Positions 52,976 to 62,116 of a stretch of DNA of 64,000 bases are shown here, in pieces (position 1 is the first letter of the stretch; the number at the start of each line of letters is the position of its first letter). Location of the stretch: positions 154,501 through 218,500 of the forward strand of contig NZ_BAABRP010000004.1 in assembly GCF_039545055.1 (NCBI RefSeq). The letters are read 5' to 3'. The notes under the pieces are model-generated. The model was not told the DNA's origin. It was given only the letters and a program-made list of their open reading frames with translations, and made no database searches. Source of the DNA: Deinococcus carri (GTDB lineage: Bacteria; Deinococcota; Deinococci; Deinococcales; Deinococcaceae). A program made the position numbers and the translations under genes.

Positions 52976-54622
52976 TCAATGGAGGACGCGCCACTCCTGT
53001 TCCAGCTTCGACAATCCGAGTGGCACTTCGCCCACTTCGCGCAGGAAGGTGGCGGCACTGTGGCAGTACAGGTGCCGGGCCGCCATCAGTCCCCGAGCCT
53101 GCCATGTGGCATTGAGCAGGAAAGTGTGCAGTACCTCGTCAAGCGGGTCGAGGGGCAAAAGGCGCTCAGCGAGCTGAATGCACTTCTCGTCATCGCCCAC
53201 CTGGTACCAGCGTTCCATCGTTTCCAGCCCCACCTGTGTCACCCATCGCCTCAACTGTTCACGCTCCTCCTGCGCCCACTCGCTCTCCACTGTTGGCAGA
53301 AATTCTATGCTAGCCAGGTCTGGAAGGAGGCCGTCGGCCGCCCTCACCGCCGCCTCCAACTCGTGTACGTCCCAATGCAACGGAGTGTCACCCCGGATCC
53401 GGTAGAGTTTTCTTTTCTCGTCGTAGTCGATGTCCAGTCCAGGAACGCGCGGCGCCACATCCACGCGGACCTGATGGAAATAGTTCTTGGCCCGCCCTGC
53501 CGGCACGTCGGGAAACAGCTTGCGTTGGAGCTTCGTCAGACTGGCGTCTCCATGCCGCAGGAGGAAGGCCAGCAGCTCCACCATGCGGCCCATCCGGAAG
53601 CGGACCGGCTCGCCATCAATCTCCAGGACAGCGGAGCCAAGGGTCTCCGGAGGAACAGCTGGGGAGGACGGATGGGGCCGAGAAGGGCCTGACGCTCGAA
53701 GCTCGATGGGGCGAGAGACAGCAGGTGGGCGTGGACGTGGGGCAGGGTTGAGGAAGGGCGGGCCGGGCAGGGCCGCCGCGGTCTCGGCGGCCTGCTGCAG
53801 GAGCGAGGCTCGCTCAGCCGGGATCACCTCTGCCAGAGCGAGGCGGACTCGCAGCAGGTCCCGCAGGTGGCTGCCGGAGGAGAGGGCCTGCTCCGCCTTC
53901 CGCAGCCTCAGGATGCCCCCGCTCTCCCCGTTCCGGGCCTGCCACAACCCAGCGCGGTGGTCGAGCAGGGCGTGGTCGTACGGGGTCTTGACCAGGTGGT
54001 CCGCGCGTCCGGTCTGCAGGCGGGCCTGCGTGTCGCCCCCGTTCAGGAGCGCCACAGTGAGCAGCCCGAGCCGGAGGCGCAGTTCTGTCCGGGGGTGCCC
54101 CTGGGCAGCGGGGAGGAGCGCGTGCAGGGCCTGGCGGGTGCCCGCCGCATCTCCCCTGGCCCATAGAAGCTGCGCCTGGTATTCGCCACGCAGCAGGTCT
54201 GTTGCCGCGCCTGTGACCTGCGTCAGGGCCTGTTCAGCTTCATCCAGGCGGCCCAGGGCCAGGAGTGACGCGGCTTTGGCCACCAGCGCGTATGCCTGCC
54301 GGTCACGGTGTCCTTGCTCAGTCGCAAAGGTCAGGTAGGCGACTGCGGGGACATGCTCATCGAAGTGCCCGTGCAGATGGCCGAGCAGCGTCGCGACGGA
54401 GACCTGCACGTCCAGCGGCGCGCCTGCGGCCAGAGCCCACGCCCGCATGGCCAGAGCGAAGAGGGTATTCCGGCTCTCCCCGAGCACCCAAAGGATGCGT
54501 GCCCGCGCGCGGTACCACAGGGCCGCGTCGCCGGGTTCCAGATCCTCCGGGTTCACCCGGTCGAGCGCGGCCAGGGCGAGTGTCGGGTTGCCCTGCTGGA
54601 AGTGCAGGGAGGCCAGATGCAC
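52976..54622 (-). CDS. TPR-winged helix-BTAD regulator, start disrupted by frameshift
   Basis: Regulator of at least 548 residues. TPR-like helices fill residues 1-300 (LTLALAALDRV.., LLALGRLDEAEQALTQVTG); a Pro/Ser linker follows; then a winged helix (MVELLAFLLRHGDASLTKLQ) and a bacterial transcriptional activation domain (ERWYQVGDDEKCIQLAERLL, VLHTFLLNATW). Coding continues upstream of the first usable start in this frame (LRWAGVCFLHLNQLPEAALR), to about 54785. The only well-placed start, ATG at 54774 behind GGGAGGGGAG, is out of frame and ends after 13 codons. Adding one G to the GGGG run near 54746 would join them, so a one-base loss is suspected. Paralogue of the gene at 56478. Confidence 0.8.
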   Translation of the reverse strand: MHLASLHFQQGNPTLALAALDRVNPEDLEPGDAALWYRARARILWVLGESRNTLFALAMRAWALAAGAPLDVQVSVATLLGHLHGHFDEHVPAVAYLTFATEQGHRDRQAYALVAKAASLLALGRLDEAEQALTQVTGAATDLLRGEYQAQLLWARGDAAGTRQALHALLPAAQGHPRTELRLRLGLLTVALLNGGDTQARLQTGRADHLVKTPYDHALLDHRAGLWQARNGESGGILRLRKAEQALSSGSHLRDLLRVRLALAEVIPAERASLLQQAAETAAALPGPPFLNPAPRPRPPAVSRPIELRASGPSRPHPSSPAVPPETLGSAVLEIDGEPVRFRMGRMVELLAFLLRHGDASLTKLQRKLFPDVPAGRAKNYFHQVRVDVAPRVPGLDIDYDEKRKLYRIRGDTPLHWDVHELEAAVRAADGLLPDLASIEFLPTVESEWAQEEREQLRRWVTQVGLETMERWYQVGDDEKCIQLAERLLPLDPLDEVLHTFLLNATWQARGLMAARHLYCHSAATFLREVGEVPLGLSKLEQEWRVLH

Positions 54623-54876
54623 CTCCGCCGCCTGGACGCCGAGGTTCAGAGCTTGCTGGAGACGCAGGGCGGCTTCCGGAAGCTGATTCAGGTGGAGGAA
54701 GCAAACTCCCGCCCAGCGGAGATCCTCAGGGCTTAGCGATACCAGACCCCTGAACCGCTTGACCCCGTGAGCATACTCCCCTCCCTACGCTGCCTGCCAC
54801 ACGGTACCCATTTTTAGACAATACCGTCCCCGCCTTGCTAAACGGCTGCAAACCGCCCCATTTCTACCGTCGCGCC

Positions 54877-54999
54877 ATGAACGTTACGTCCTGGTCCCGC
54901 CGGCTCCTGGCCGCTGTTTTGCTCTTTGCCTTCAGCCTTCCCACGCCGAGCCGGACGTCGTCGGGCCGGAAAAGGTGCCTGTGGCTCAGCCGACCCTGA
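54877..54999 (+). pseudogene. Secreted-protein gene fragment with broken frame
   Basis: An ATG opens a frame with a good signal peptide (SWSRRLLAAVLLFAFSLPTP) that ends after 40 codons. In another frame the next bases read HAEPDVVGPEKVPVAQPT, which would give a natural cleavage site (LPHA then E) if one C were added to the CCC at 54940-54942. It is divergent from the disrupted BTAD regulator, as the peptide genes at 56.3 kb are from the second one. Confidence 0.4.
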
Positions 55000-55460
55000 A
55001 CCACCAGGTCCAGCCCTCCGTCAGGGCTGGGCTTGATTCCGGAGAGCGGGGAGCAGCCGGGGGTGACCGCAGGGGATGCCGCCAGCTCAGGCAGGACACG
55101 CTCACCGGGTCGGACGGCGTCACCCCGCCGGTGCCCCTGATGGGCGTCTGGGATGACGTCAGTGGCCGCGATGCGGTGACTGTGCGGTTGCGTTTCACGC
55201 CGCAGGCAGGGTACCGGGTGCTGAGAAGCACGTACCCGAGCATGGTCGATCCGCTGATCCTGTTGGATGGAAGCGTGGAATTCGAAATTCGCACCCGCGG
55301 CGATACCAGGGGTCTGTCGTGTGAAGGGCTGACCTGGATTCTCTCGTGGGGTGAGGAGGTGGAGGTGATGGGTCCTCCCTCCATTCGGGCGTTGTGGTTC
55401 TCGGCCTTGTGTACCGACCGGAGAAATGACATCGGGGATGCCTCACTGGAACCGCTATAA
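54975..55460 (+). pseudogene. C-terminal fragment of a WYL-domain regulator
   Basis: A 161-codon open frame. Its second half resembles the C-terminal WCX extension of WYL regulators: VTVRLRFTPQAGYRVLRSTY, DGSVEFEIRT, then LTWILSWGEEVEVMGPPSIR. The N-terminal helix-turn-helix and the WYL core are absent, and the first 50 residues are low-complexity. It is best read as a decayed remnant fused by chance to upstream sequence. Confidence 0.45.
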
Positions 55461-55531
55461 CTCTACCGCGCACGTAAGCGTGGAATCGGCTCAGGAGGGG
55501 GAGGTCCGTGCGCCCGTGACCTTTACCTCAG

Positions 55532-55991
55532 TTGCAGCAACGCTTCGTGCAGGGCAACATGCTCGTGCTGGGGGCCACGCGCATCTCGTGCCAGGACAGT
55601 CGCCTGATGGTGCGCGCTGGCAAACGCACGGCCCTGCTCAAGAGCTTTCCCAACTTCGACGACTCGTATACACCCGAGCAGCGCGCCGCACTGAAGGCGC
55701 TAGCCCGCGCTGATGCTGTACGCAAACGGCGTGGAGTTCCTGGGGTTCCAGTTCCTGTTCTCCGGTGGCACAGTCACGGTCGACAATCCTGCGGGCCAGA
55801 TGGCCATCTCTCAGGGCGGCAAGCCGCGACCGGTGCTGTTCGACGGCAAGCTCACGCCGGTGCCGTTCAAGGCCCAGCGGCCCTACACCCTGCATACGTC
55901 CGTGCCTGGCAGCAGGATATGGTCCAATCTGCGGGTAGCTCCCGTGGCGGGCAGCGTCACAGTTTGGGTCAGCAAGACGCCTCAGCCGTAG
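55532..55991 (+). pseudogene. Frameshifted gene of unknown family
   Basis: Two overlapping frames look coding in succession: the first (FVQGNMLVLGATRISCQDSR to SYTPEQRAALKALARA) up to about 55705, the second (LMLYANGVEFLGFQFLFSGG to VAPVAGSVTVWVSKTPQP) from 55710 to 55991. A single indel around 55698-55712 would fuse them into a protein of about 150 residues. The second part is beta-rich and ends like an exported protein. I do not recognise the family. Confidence 0.4.
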
Positions 55992-56135
55992 CCGGGGCAC
56001 ACACTTGGCTGCTCTTGTTCCAGGGGCCTGCGGTGCGAGGCACCGCAAGCAGCGCCATGAGCACCAGAAGCTGGGATGGCGGCTAGGAAGGCACTCCGCT
56101 TAGAAGTGAACCACCTTCCTCAGCCTGTATGGGAT

Positions 56136-56261
56136 TTAGCGTTGGCCGAATTCGACGGCACCGCCGATGATGACCGGCAGGGTGGGCCGTTTCGGAAGCT
56201 GGACCGGCTGGACCGGAGGCGCAGGCCGCTCTTTGGGACGGGGCAGGTGCGGGCGTGTCAT
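56136..56261 (-). CDS. Small peptide gene ending in GGAVEFGQR
   Basis: A 41-codon frame whose ATG lies two bases after the stop of the 55-codon peptide gene (TAA CC ATG), so the two are cotranscribed and probably translated by reinitiation. The product is Pro- and Arg-rich (starts MTRPHLPRPKERPAPP, later LPKRPTLPVII) and has no signal peptide. Its C-terminus, GGAVEFGQR, repeats the motif found twice in the upstream precursor (GGAKEFGQ). Such reuse of an eight-residue motif at the C-terminus points to a functional peptide. Confidence 0.6.
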   Translation of the reverse strand: MTRPHLPRPKERPAPPVQPVQLPKRPTLPVIIGGAVEFGQR

Positions 56262-56263
56262 GG

Positions 56264-56431
56264 TTACTGGCCGAACTCCTTCGCGCCCCCCAGAGGCTGA
56301 ATCTGGGCACTCGGCTCCTTCACGCTGTTCTGGCCGAACTCCTTCGCGCCCCCCGCCTGTGCCAGCGTGAGCGCGCTCGTCAGTACACCCATCAGTACGA
56401 GGCCAAGTTTGCGTCCCGTGTGGCTTTTCAT
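56264..56431 (-). CDS. Secreted signal-peptide precursor with two GGAKEFGQ repeats
   Basis: A 55-codon frame. Residues 1-26 are a classic signal peptide: basic start MKSHTGRK, hydrophobic LGLVLMGVLTSALTLA, cleavage site AQA. The predicted mature part is only 29 residues; it begins GGAKEFGQ, continues NSVKEPSAQIQPL, and ends with a second identical GGAKEFGQ at the C-terminus. The DNA of the repeats is identical for at least 24 bases (ggggggcgcgaaggag then ttcggccag on the minus strand). -10 TAGGGT lies six bases before ATG (leaderless). Divergent, by 46 bases, from a TPR/BTAD regulator. This layout resembles peptide-pheromone precursors of RRNPP systems; no homologue was recognised. Confidence 0.7.
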   Translation of the reverse strand: MKSHTGRKLGLVLMGVLTSALTLAQAGGAKEFGQNSVKEPSAQIQPLGGAKEFGQ

Positions 56432-56477
56432 ATTGCTACCCTAAAAGCCGAGACGTAAAAAGACTGGGAGGCCTGGT
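56432..56477. promoter_or_regulatory. Divergent promoter between peptide genes and BTAD regulator
   Basis: Only 46 bases separate the two start codons. On the minus strand TTTTAGGGT supplies a TANNNT -10 (TAGGGT) six bases from the peptide ATG. On the plus strand GGGAGG (56466-56471) serves the regulator GTG. One regulator-bound site could control both directions. Confidence 0.5.
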
Positions 56478-58355
<1,878 letters not shown>

Positions 58356-58462
58356 CCCTGCGTCAATTCGAGCAGCACGCCTGCTGCGGACGCTGACGGA
58401 CGCCTAGCACCTGCCGCCGCTGGGCGAGAGCCGGAACGCCGCCCCGATGAACGGGCTGTTTT

Positions 58463-58948
58463 TCAGGTGAACGGGCATGACCTGGGCGTACCCCGCGTGA
58501 GGGGGATGGGCCGCAGAGCAGGCGGGATGGACGGTTCTGGGAAAGCAGCCCAGAGCATCGTCCAACCCGTCCGGGCCATGTCTACCCCGCTCCGGGATGG
58601 GGGCCTTCGCCTTTCTTGCCGCCACCACCGTGGGCTTCCCTGCCCATGAGTCATTGCCGCAAGCCAGCACTTCCCCGTCTCGCCCAACCCCGGATTCGAC
58701 CCACCTGAAGTCGGTCTCAGTCCCCTGCTAGCACCTGTGCCAGGAATTCGTTCCAGCTGCGCCAGGGTGGCCGTATTTACATTCACTGGGCGCATGCTGG
58801 TCGCGCTGCTCATTTGCCCCGTCATGTTCATCCTGGTGCTGGTCGAGGTGGTAGGCATCGTGGGATGGGCCGGGCTGGCGGTACTCTGCGCGAAGGCGGG
58901 CGTGAGCAGCAGGGCAACGATCAGGGGCAGGCAGAAGCGGTTGTTCAT
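58463..58948 (-). CDS. Secreted HhH (ComEA-like) protein, C-terminus degraded
   Basis: Open frame of 161 codons from an ATG with CGGAGG upstream. Residues 1-21 are a signal peptide (LPLIVALLLTPAFAQS); a Thr/Ser/Pro-rich linker follows; residues 54-71 read VNVNTATLAQLERIPGTG, the first half of a helix-hairpin-helix DNA-binding motif as in ComEA. After that the sequence loses the second helix and any HhH pattern and is low-complexity (from about 58735 downward), so the 3' part is probably out of frame or foreign. The bases from 58356 to 58735 show no other gene. Related to the intact gene at 59232. Confidence 0.5.
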   Translation of the reverse strand: MNNRFCLPLIVALLLTPAFAQSTASPAHPTMPTTSTSTRMNMTGQMSSATSMRPVNVNTATLAQLERIPGTGASRGLRPTSGGSNPGLGETGKCWLAAMTHGQGSPRWWRQERRRPPSRSGVDMARTGWTMLWAAFPEPSIPPALRPIPLTRGTPRSCPFT

Positions 58949-59143
58949 GGTGTTCCTCCGCCTGAAGGATCGCCGGCCCTCCTAACGCGCACATGAAACG
59001 AACAGGGGAAGCGGTGTGGAGGTGCCCCGTCCCCTGGGCCCGTAGGAAGAGGGTCGTGTGGCCCGGAAGACACCGTGTCTGGCTGCGCTGCAAGCGTCCC
59101 CATGCACCAACCACCAGTACCGCCACCTCCGCTGGGGCAGGGT

Positions 59144-59160
59144 TATACCAGCCCTATACG
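59144..59160 (+). promoter_or_regulatory. Shared 17-base element upstream of a secreted-protein gene
   Basis: TATACCAGCCCTATACG, with only one difference from TATACCGGCCCTATACG at 60518-60534. Both lie upstream (72 and 33 bases) of genes for short exported proteins on the same strand. The two TATAC units are 11 bases apart, one helical turn, which suggests a protein-binding or promoter element. Confidence 0.4.
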
Positions 59161-59231
59161 GAAATGGCGGACAGTGCGCCGCAGGGGGTCCGGCCTGCCC
59201 AAGCAGGTGCTGCCCACTTCAGGAGGTCGCC

Positions 59232-59549
59232 ATGAACCGTTCCACGAACTTTGTCCTGCTCGCCGCTGTCCTCGCCGCCAGTCTGGCCGGTGCCCAGAGC
59301 ACCTCCACCGCAAAGGCCCCAGTCAGGACCACGAGCGGCCTGAACCGCTGCCTGCAACTCATGAAAGCCAAGGTGAACCTGAACAAGGCGGACGTGACAG
59401 ACCTCCAGTGTCTCAAAGGAGTGTCCCCGACCATTGCCAGGGACATCATCGCCAACCGGCCCTTCAAGGACGGCAACGACTTCGCCCGCAAGATCGAGGT
59501 GATCGGCCACCGGCTCTGGAATGACAACAAGGCCCACCTCACCTTCTGA
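59232..59549 (+). CDS. Secreted helix-hairpin-helix protein (ComEA-like)
   Basis: Exported protein of 105 residues. Signal peptide residues 1-21 (TNFVLLAAVLAASLAGAQS); the C-terminal half has the HhH DNA-binding fold KVNLNKADVTDLQCLKGVSP then IARDIIANRPFKDGNDFARK, as in ComEA, which binds incoming DNA during competence. Two Cys residues (NRCLQL and LQCLKG) could form a disulphide. AGGAGG (59221-59226) precedes the ATG. It probably binds DNA outside the cytoplasmic membrane; whether in uptake or protection is unknown. Confidence 0.85.
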   Translation: MNRSTNFVLLAAVLAASLAGAQSTSTAKAPVRTTSGLNRCLQLMKAKVNLNKADVTDLQCLKGVSPTIARDIIANRPFKDGNDFARKIEVIGHRLWNDNKAHLTF

Positions 59550-59561
59550 AGCCAGAAGGGA

Positions 59562-59607
59562 GGGCTGAACAAAAAGGGGAGCTGACACGCTCCCTTTTGT
59601 TCAGCCC
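59562..59607 (+). terminator. Strong hairpin after the HhH gene
   Basis: GGGCTGAACAAAA plus GGGGAGC on the left pairs with GCTCCCTTTTGTTCAGCCC on the right, about 19 base pairs with a short loop (tgacac) and two extra bases on the left. The A/U block inside the stem gives a T-run in either direction, so it is probably a bidirectional terminator. Confidence 0.65.
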
Positions 59608-59651
59608 CAGCCGCTGCCGGACCTCCCCACCGCCTCAGAAAGGGTGAACGC

Positions 59652-60449
59652 ATGACTTCCAGACTGACCACCGATTCGGCCCTCCCGACCCGTACACTCT
59701 GGAGCAAGGTCCCTGAAGTCACGGCCCTGTTCTGGATCGTCAAGATCTTCTGCACCACCATTGGCGAGACCGCCGCCGACTACCTGAACATGCGGCTGCA
59801 TATCGGGTTGACAGGCACCACGCTGATCATGAGCGTCCTGCTGATCGCGGCGCTCATCTGGCAATTCTGCACGCGCCGCTACGTCCCCCCCGTGTACTGG
59901 CTGGCCGTCATGCTGATCAGCGTGGTGGGAACGCTCATCACCGACAACCTCACCGACAATTTCGGCGTCAGCCTCTGGGTCAGCACCGCCGTGTTCAGCG
60001 TAGCCCTGATCGCCACCTTCGTACTGTGGTGCCGCAGCGAGGGGACACTCTCCATCCACAGCATCTTCACGCCAAAGCGCGAGGCGTTCTACTGGCTGGC
60101 GGTGCTATTCACCTTCGCGCTGGGGACGGCGGCGGGGGACCTGATGGCCGAGCAGCTCCAACTGGGTTACCTGCCCTCGGCGCTGAGCTTTGGCGGACTG
60201 ATCGCTCTGGTGGCGCTGGCACACTTCATCTTCCGGGTGAACGGCGTCCTGACCTTCTGGCTGGCCTACATCCTGACCCGCCCCCTGGGGGCCTCCATCG
60301 GAGATTACCTCTCCCAGGGGCGGGATGTCGGGGGCCTGGGGCTGGGAACCACGACCACCAGCCTGATCTTCCTGGTGGGGTCGGTCGCCATCGTCGCCTA
60401 CCTGACCGTGACCCGGCGGGACCAGCTTGCCCTTCGGGAGGCGGCGTAA
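59652..60449 (+). CDS. Four-repeat integral membrane protein (COG4705-like)
   Basis: Membrane protein of 265 residues with about eight hydrophobic segments. It consists of internal repeats, each with an acidic-Thr motif: KIFCTTIGETAADYLNM, VGTLITDNLTDNFG, LGTAAGDLMAEQLQLGY and LGASIGDYLSQGRD. This is the pattern of COG4705/DUF347 membrane-anchored proteins of unknown function; the repeated Gly/Asp helices suggest a small-solute or ion pore. AAAGGGTGAACGC precedes ATG. Followed by a clear terminator. Confidence 0.85.
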   Translation: MTSRLTTDSALPTRTLWSKVPEVTALFWIVKIFCTTIGETAADYLNMRLHIGLTGTTLIMSVLLIAALIWQFCTRRYVPPVYWLAVMLISVVGTLITDNLTDNFGVSLWVSTAVFSVALIATFVLWCRSEGTLSIHSIFTPKREAFYWLAVLFTFALGTAAGDLMAEQLQLGYLPSALSFGGLIALVALAHFIFRVNGVLTFWLAYILTRPLGASIGDYLSQGRDVGGLGLGTTTTSLIFLVGSVAIVAYLTVTRRDQLALREAA

Positions 60450-60479
60450 CCGACAAAGAGCGCTGCCATCCTCACTTGA

Positions 60480-60512
60480 CCTGGCTTCCAGCAACAGGAG
60501 CCGGGCTTTTTT
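60480..60512 (+). terminator. Rho-independent terminator
   Basis: CCTGGCTTC pairs with GGAGCCGGG through nine pairs (two G-T wobbles), loop CAGCAACA, followed by C and a run of six T (60507-60512). It lies 31 bases after the membrane-protein stop. Confidence 0.75.
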
Positions 60513-60517
60513 CTCGC

Positions 60518-60534
60518 TATACCGGCCCTATACG
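60518..60534 (+). promoter_or_regulatory. Second copy of the 17-base TATAC element
   Basis: TATACCGGCCCTATACG, directly after the terminator and 33 bases before an ATG for a short signal-peptide protein. See the copy at 59144. Confidence 0.4.
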
Positions 60535-60566
60535 TCCTGGGGCTACGGTCATGGCAGCGGTGTCCT

Positions 60567-60768
60567 ATGAACAAGTCTGTTCTGCTGGCACTCGCCCTGA
60601 ACGCCGTACTTCTGAGCGGTCTGTCCCACGCGCAATCCCAGGTGGCCCCGGAAACGCATCCGGTCCGCGATATTCCCGACTCGCAGGCCTTTGTCGACTG
60701 CCTTCGAAGATTTGGGACCAAGCCCCTCTTGTCGTCCCGCAGAACCCCGTTGCCCGTGCCAACTCGGC
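60567..60768 (+). pseudogene. Truncated secreted-protein gene
   Basis: ATG opens a frame with a signal peptide (KSVLLALALNAVLLSGLSHA, cleavage after AQS-like residues) and then about 45 residues (PETHPVRDIPDSQAFVDCLR) that I do not recognise. The frame stays open to 61247 but from 60769 on it runs antisense to the NmrA-type gene and loses coding character. Most likely the 3' end was lost when the next genes moved in. Confidence 0.45.
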
Positions 60769-61560
60769 TCAACCGAGGTGTGCCAGAACAGGCCGAGGCG
60801 AACGCCCCAGGAGTCGAGCAAGCTCGCTCCCCGTCCCCGCTAAAAATCCTCCCGAAATGCTGGAATAGATCGACATCAACATGGGTGGTTGGAAGGGCAA
60901 CAGGCCCGCCTGGTCAAGCCTCGCCCGCGTCTCTGCCAGCGAGACCGGGCGGTACTCCGCCCCCCGAGCCTCGGCCACGGCCGCTCCTCCAATCGCCTGC
61001 GGACCCACCAGCTCATAGACCTTTCCAGCATGTTCAGCCGGTCTCAGCAGCACTTCCGCAGCCACGTCCGCCAGGTCAGCACGTGCTACGGCGGCCAACT
61101 TTCCTTCGCTCAGCGGGGCATGGACCACCCCATCCTCAGCCAGGGTCAAGGAACCCAACAACTCGGCGTACAGCCCGTTGCGCAGAATGGTCCATGCTAA
61201 CCGGCTGCGCTGCAAGCGCCGTTCGGTCCAGCGGTGCGCCAGGCTGAACGACAGATGGTCACCTGCCCCGGTGAGGCTGGTGTACACCACCTGCTCGACT
61301 CCGTCACGCTCCGCGGCGGTGATGACGCGGTCATGCCGGGCGGTCACCACATCGTCCTCCCCATAACCGGCCGAGATCAGCAGCAAGGTGCGGATGCCCG
61401 GGAACTGCAGGGTCTCTGGCCGGTCAAAGTCAAGGTGGCGCGTGTGCCCGCCCACCTGTGTGGGGTCATGGGTTCCCGCCACAAAGGGAACGGCAAGTTC
61501 CTGGAGACGGGTCGTGACAAGCCGTCCGAGTTGCCCGGAGGCACCGGTAATCATCAGCAT
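60769..61560 (-). CDS. NmrA-type NAD(P)H:quinone oxidoreductase (QOR2/YtfG-like)
   Basis: Rossmann-fold protein of 263 residues. It starts [20 protein letters not shown], the NAD(P) motif of atypical SDRs, and includes [15 protein letters not shown] and [10 protein letters not shown], as in E. coli YtfG (QorB). GGGAGGAA lies seven bases before ATG 61560. It is divergent from an HxlR regulator, the same arrangement as ytfG/ytfH of E. coli, and probably helps detoxify quinones or electrophiles. Confidence 0.88.
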   Translation of the reverse strand: MLMITGASGQLGRLVTTRLQELAVPFVAGTHDPTQVGGHTRHLDFDRPETLQFPGIRTLLLISAGYGEDDVVTARHDRVITAAERDGVEQVVYTSLTGAGDHLSFSLAHRWTERRLQRSRLAWTILRNGLYAELLGSLTLAEDGVVHAPLSEGKLAAVARADLADVAAEVLLRPAEHAGKVYELVGPQAIGGAAVAEARGAEYRPVSLAETRARLDQAGLLPFQPPMLMSIYSSISGGFLAGTGSELARLLGRSPRPVLAHLG

Positions 61561-61591
61561 TCGTTGTTCCTCCCTGTCGGTTCTTTTCAGT

Positions 61592-61612
61592 AACCTGGGG
61601 GCATGGTAGGTT
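61592..61612. promoter_or_regulatory. Inverted repeat, HxlR operator candidate
   Basis: AACCT (61592-61596) and AGGTT (61608-61612), eleven bases apart, in the 83-base gap between the divergent quinone-reductase and HxlR genes. Symmetry and position fit an operator used by the HxlR dimer to control both genes. Confidence 0.4.
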
Positions 61613-61643
61613 CCTGCAAATTTCGGCACAAGAAGGCACGCGC

Positions 61644-62057
61644 GTGTCTCTGAGACACACGGAAGTAACCGGGGCGCTTGAGCCGTGTGGGGATCAGGAT
61701 CACCCAGATTGCGGTGTCCGGGACGTTCTGGAACGGATCGGCGACAAATGGACGGTGCTGGTCATCGCGGAACTTTCCCCAGGGCCGCGCCGCTTCAAGG
61801 CCATCCAGCGGGCCATTCACAGCATCTCGCAGCGCATGCTCACCCTGACCTTGCGCCGCCTGGAAAGGGACGGCCTCGTGAGCCGAACGGTGGTTCCCAC
61901 CGTGCCGCCCCAGGTGACCTATGCACTCACGGCGAGGGGCCGGAGCCTGACGCAGGTGGTGCAGACGTTGGTGGAGTGGGCTCAGGCCCATCAGCTTCCG
62001 ATTCGGGAGTCCAGGCACTCCTGGGATGAGGAAGAGCAACGGCGCTTGCCACAATAA
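61644..62057 (+). CDS. HxlR family transcriptional regulator
   Basis: Winged-helix regulator of 137 residues. [39 protein letters not shown] and [20 protein letters not shown] are the HxlR core; Cys residues near the N-terminus ([10 protein letters not shown] and GV following) are typical of redox- or quinone-sensing members such as YtfH, QorR and HypR. GTG start. Divergent from its presumed target, the QOR2-type reductase. Confidence 0.9.
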   Translation: MSLRHTEVTGALEPCGDQDHPDCGVRDVLERIGDKWTVLVIAELSPGPRRFKAIQRAIHSISQRMLTLTLRRLERDGLVSRTVVPTVPPQVTYALTARGRSLTQVVQTLVEWAQAHQLPIRESRHSWDEEEQRRLPQ

Positions 62058-62116
62058 AGCGGGCCGCGGTGGCCCCCTCGTCCCAGATGTACTTTGCCGG
62101 GACGTCTTTCAACTGC

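Noticed and set aside
55992..56135. Minus-strand hydrophobic stretch QLLVLMALLAVP as another secreted peptide gene
   Set aside because: No start codon with a promoter or ribosome site in frame and no GGAxEFGQ motif; too weak to call.
58680..58735. tRNA-like words (GGGTCGAATCC-like sequence)
   Set aside because: No acceptor stem or anticodon arm could be built around it, so it is not called as a tRNA or tRNA fragment.
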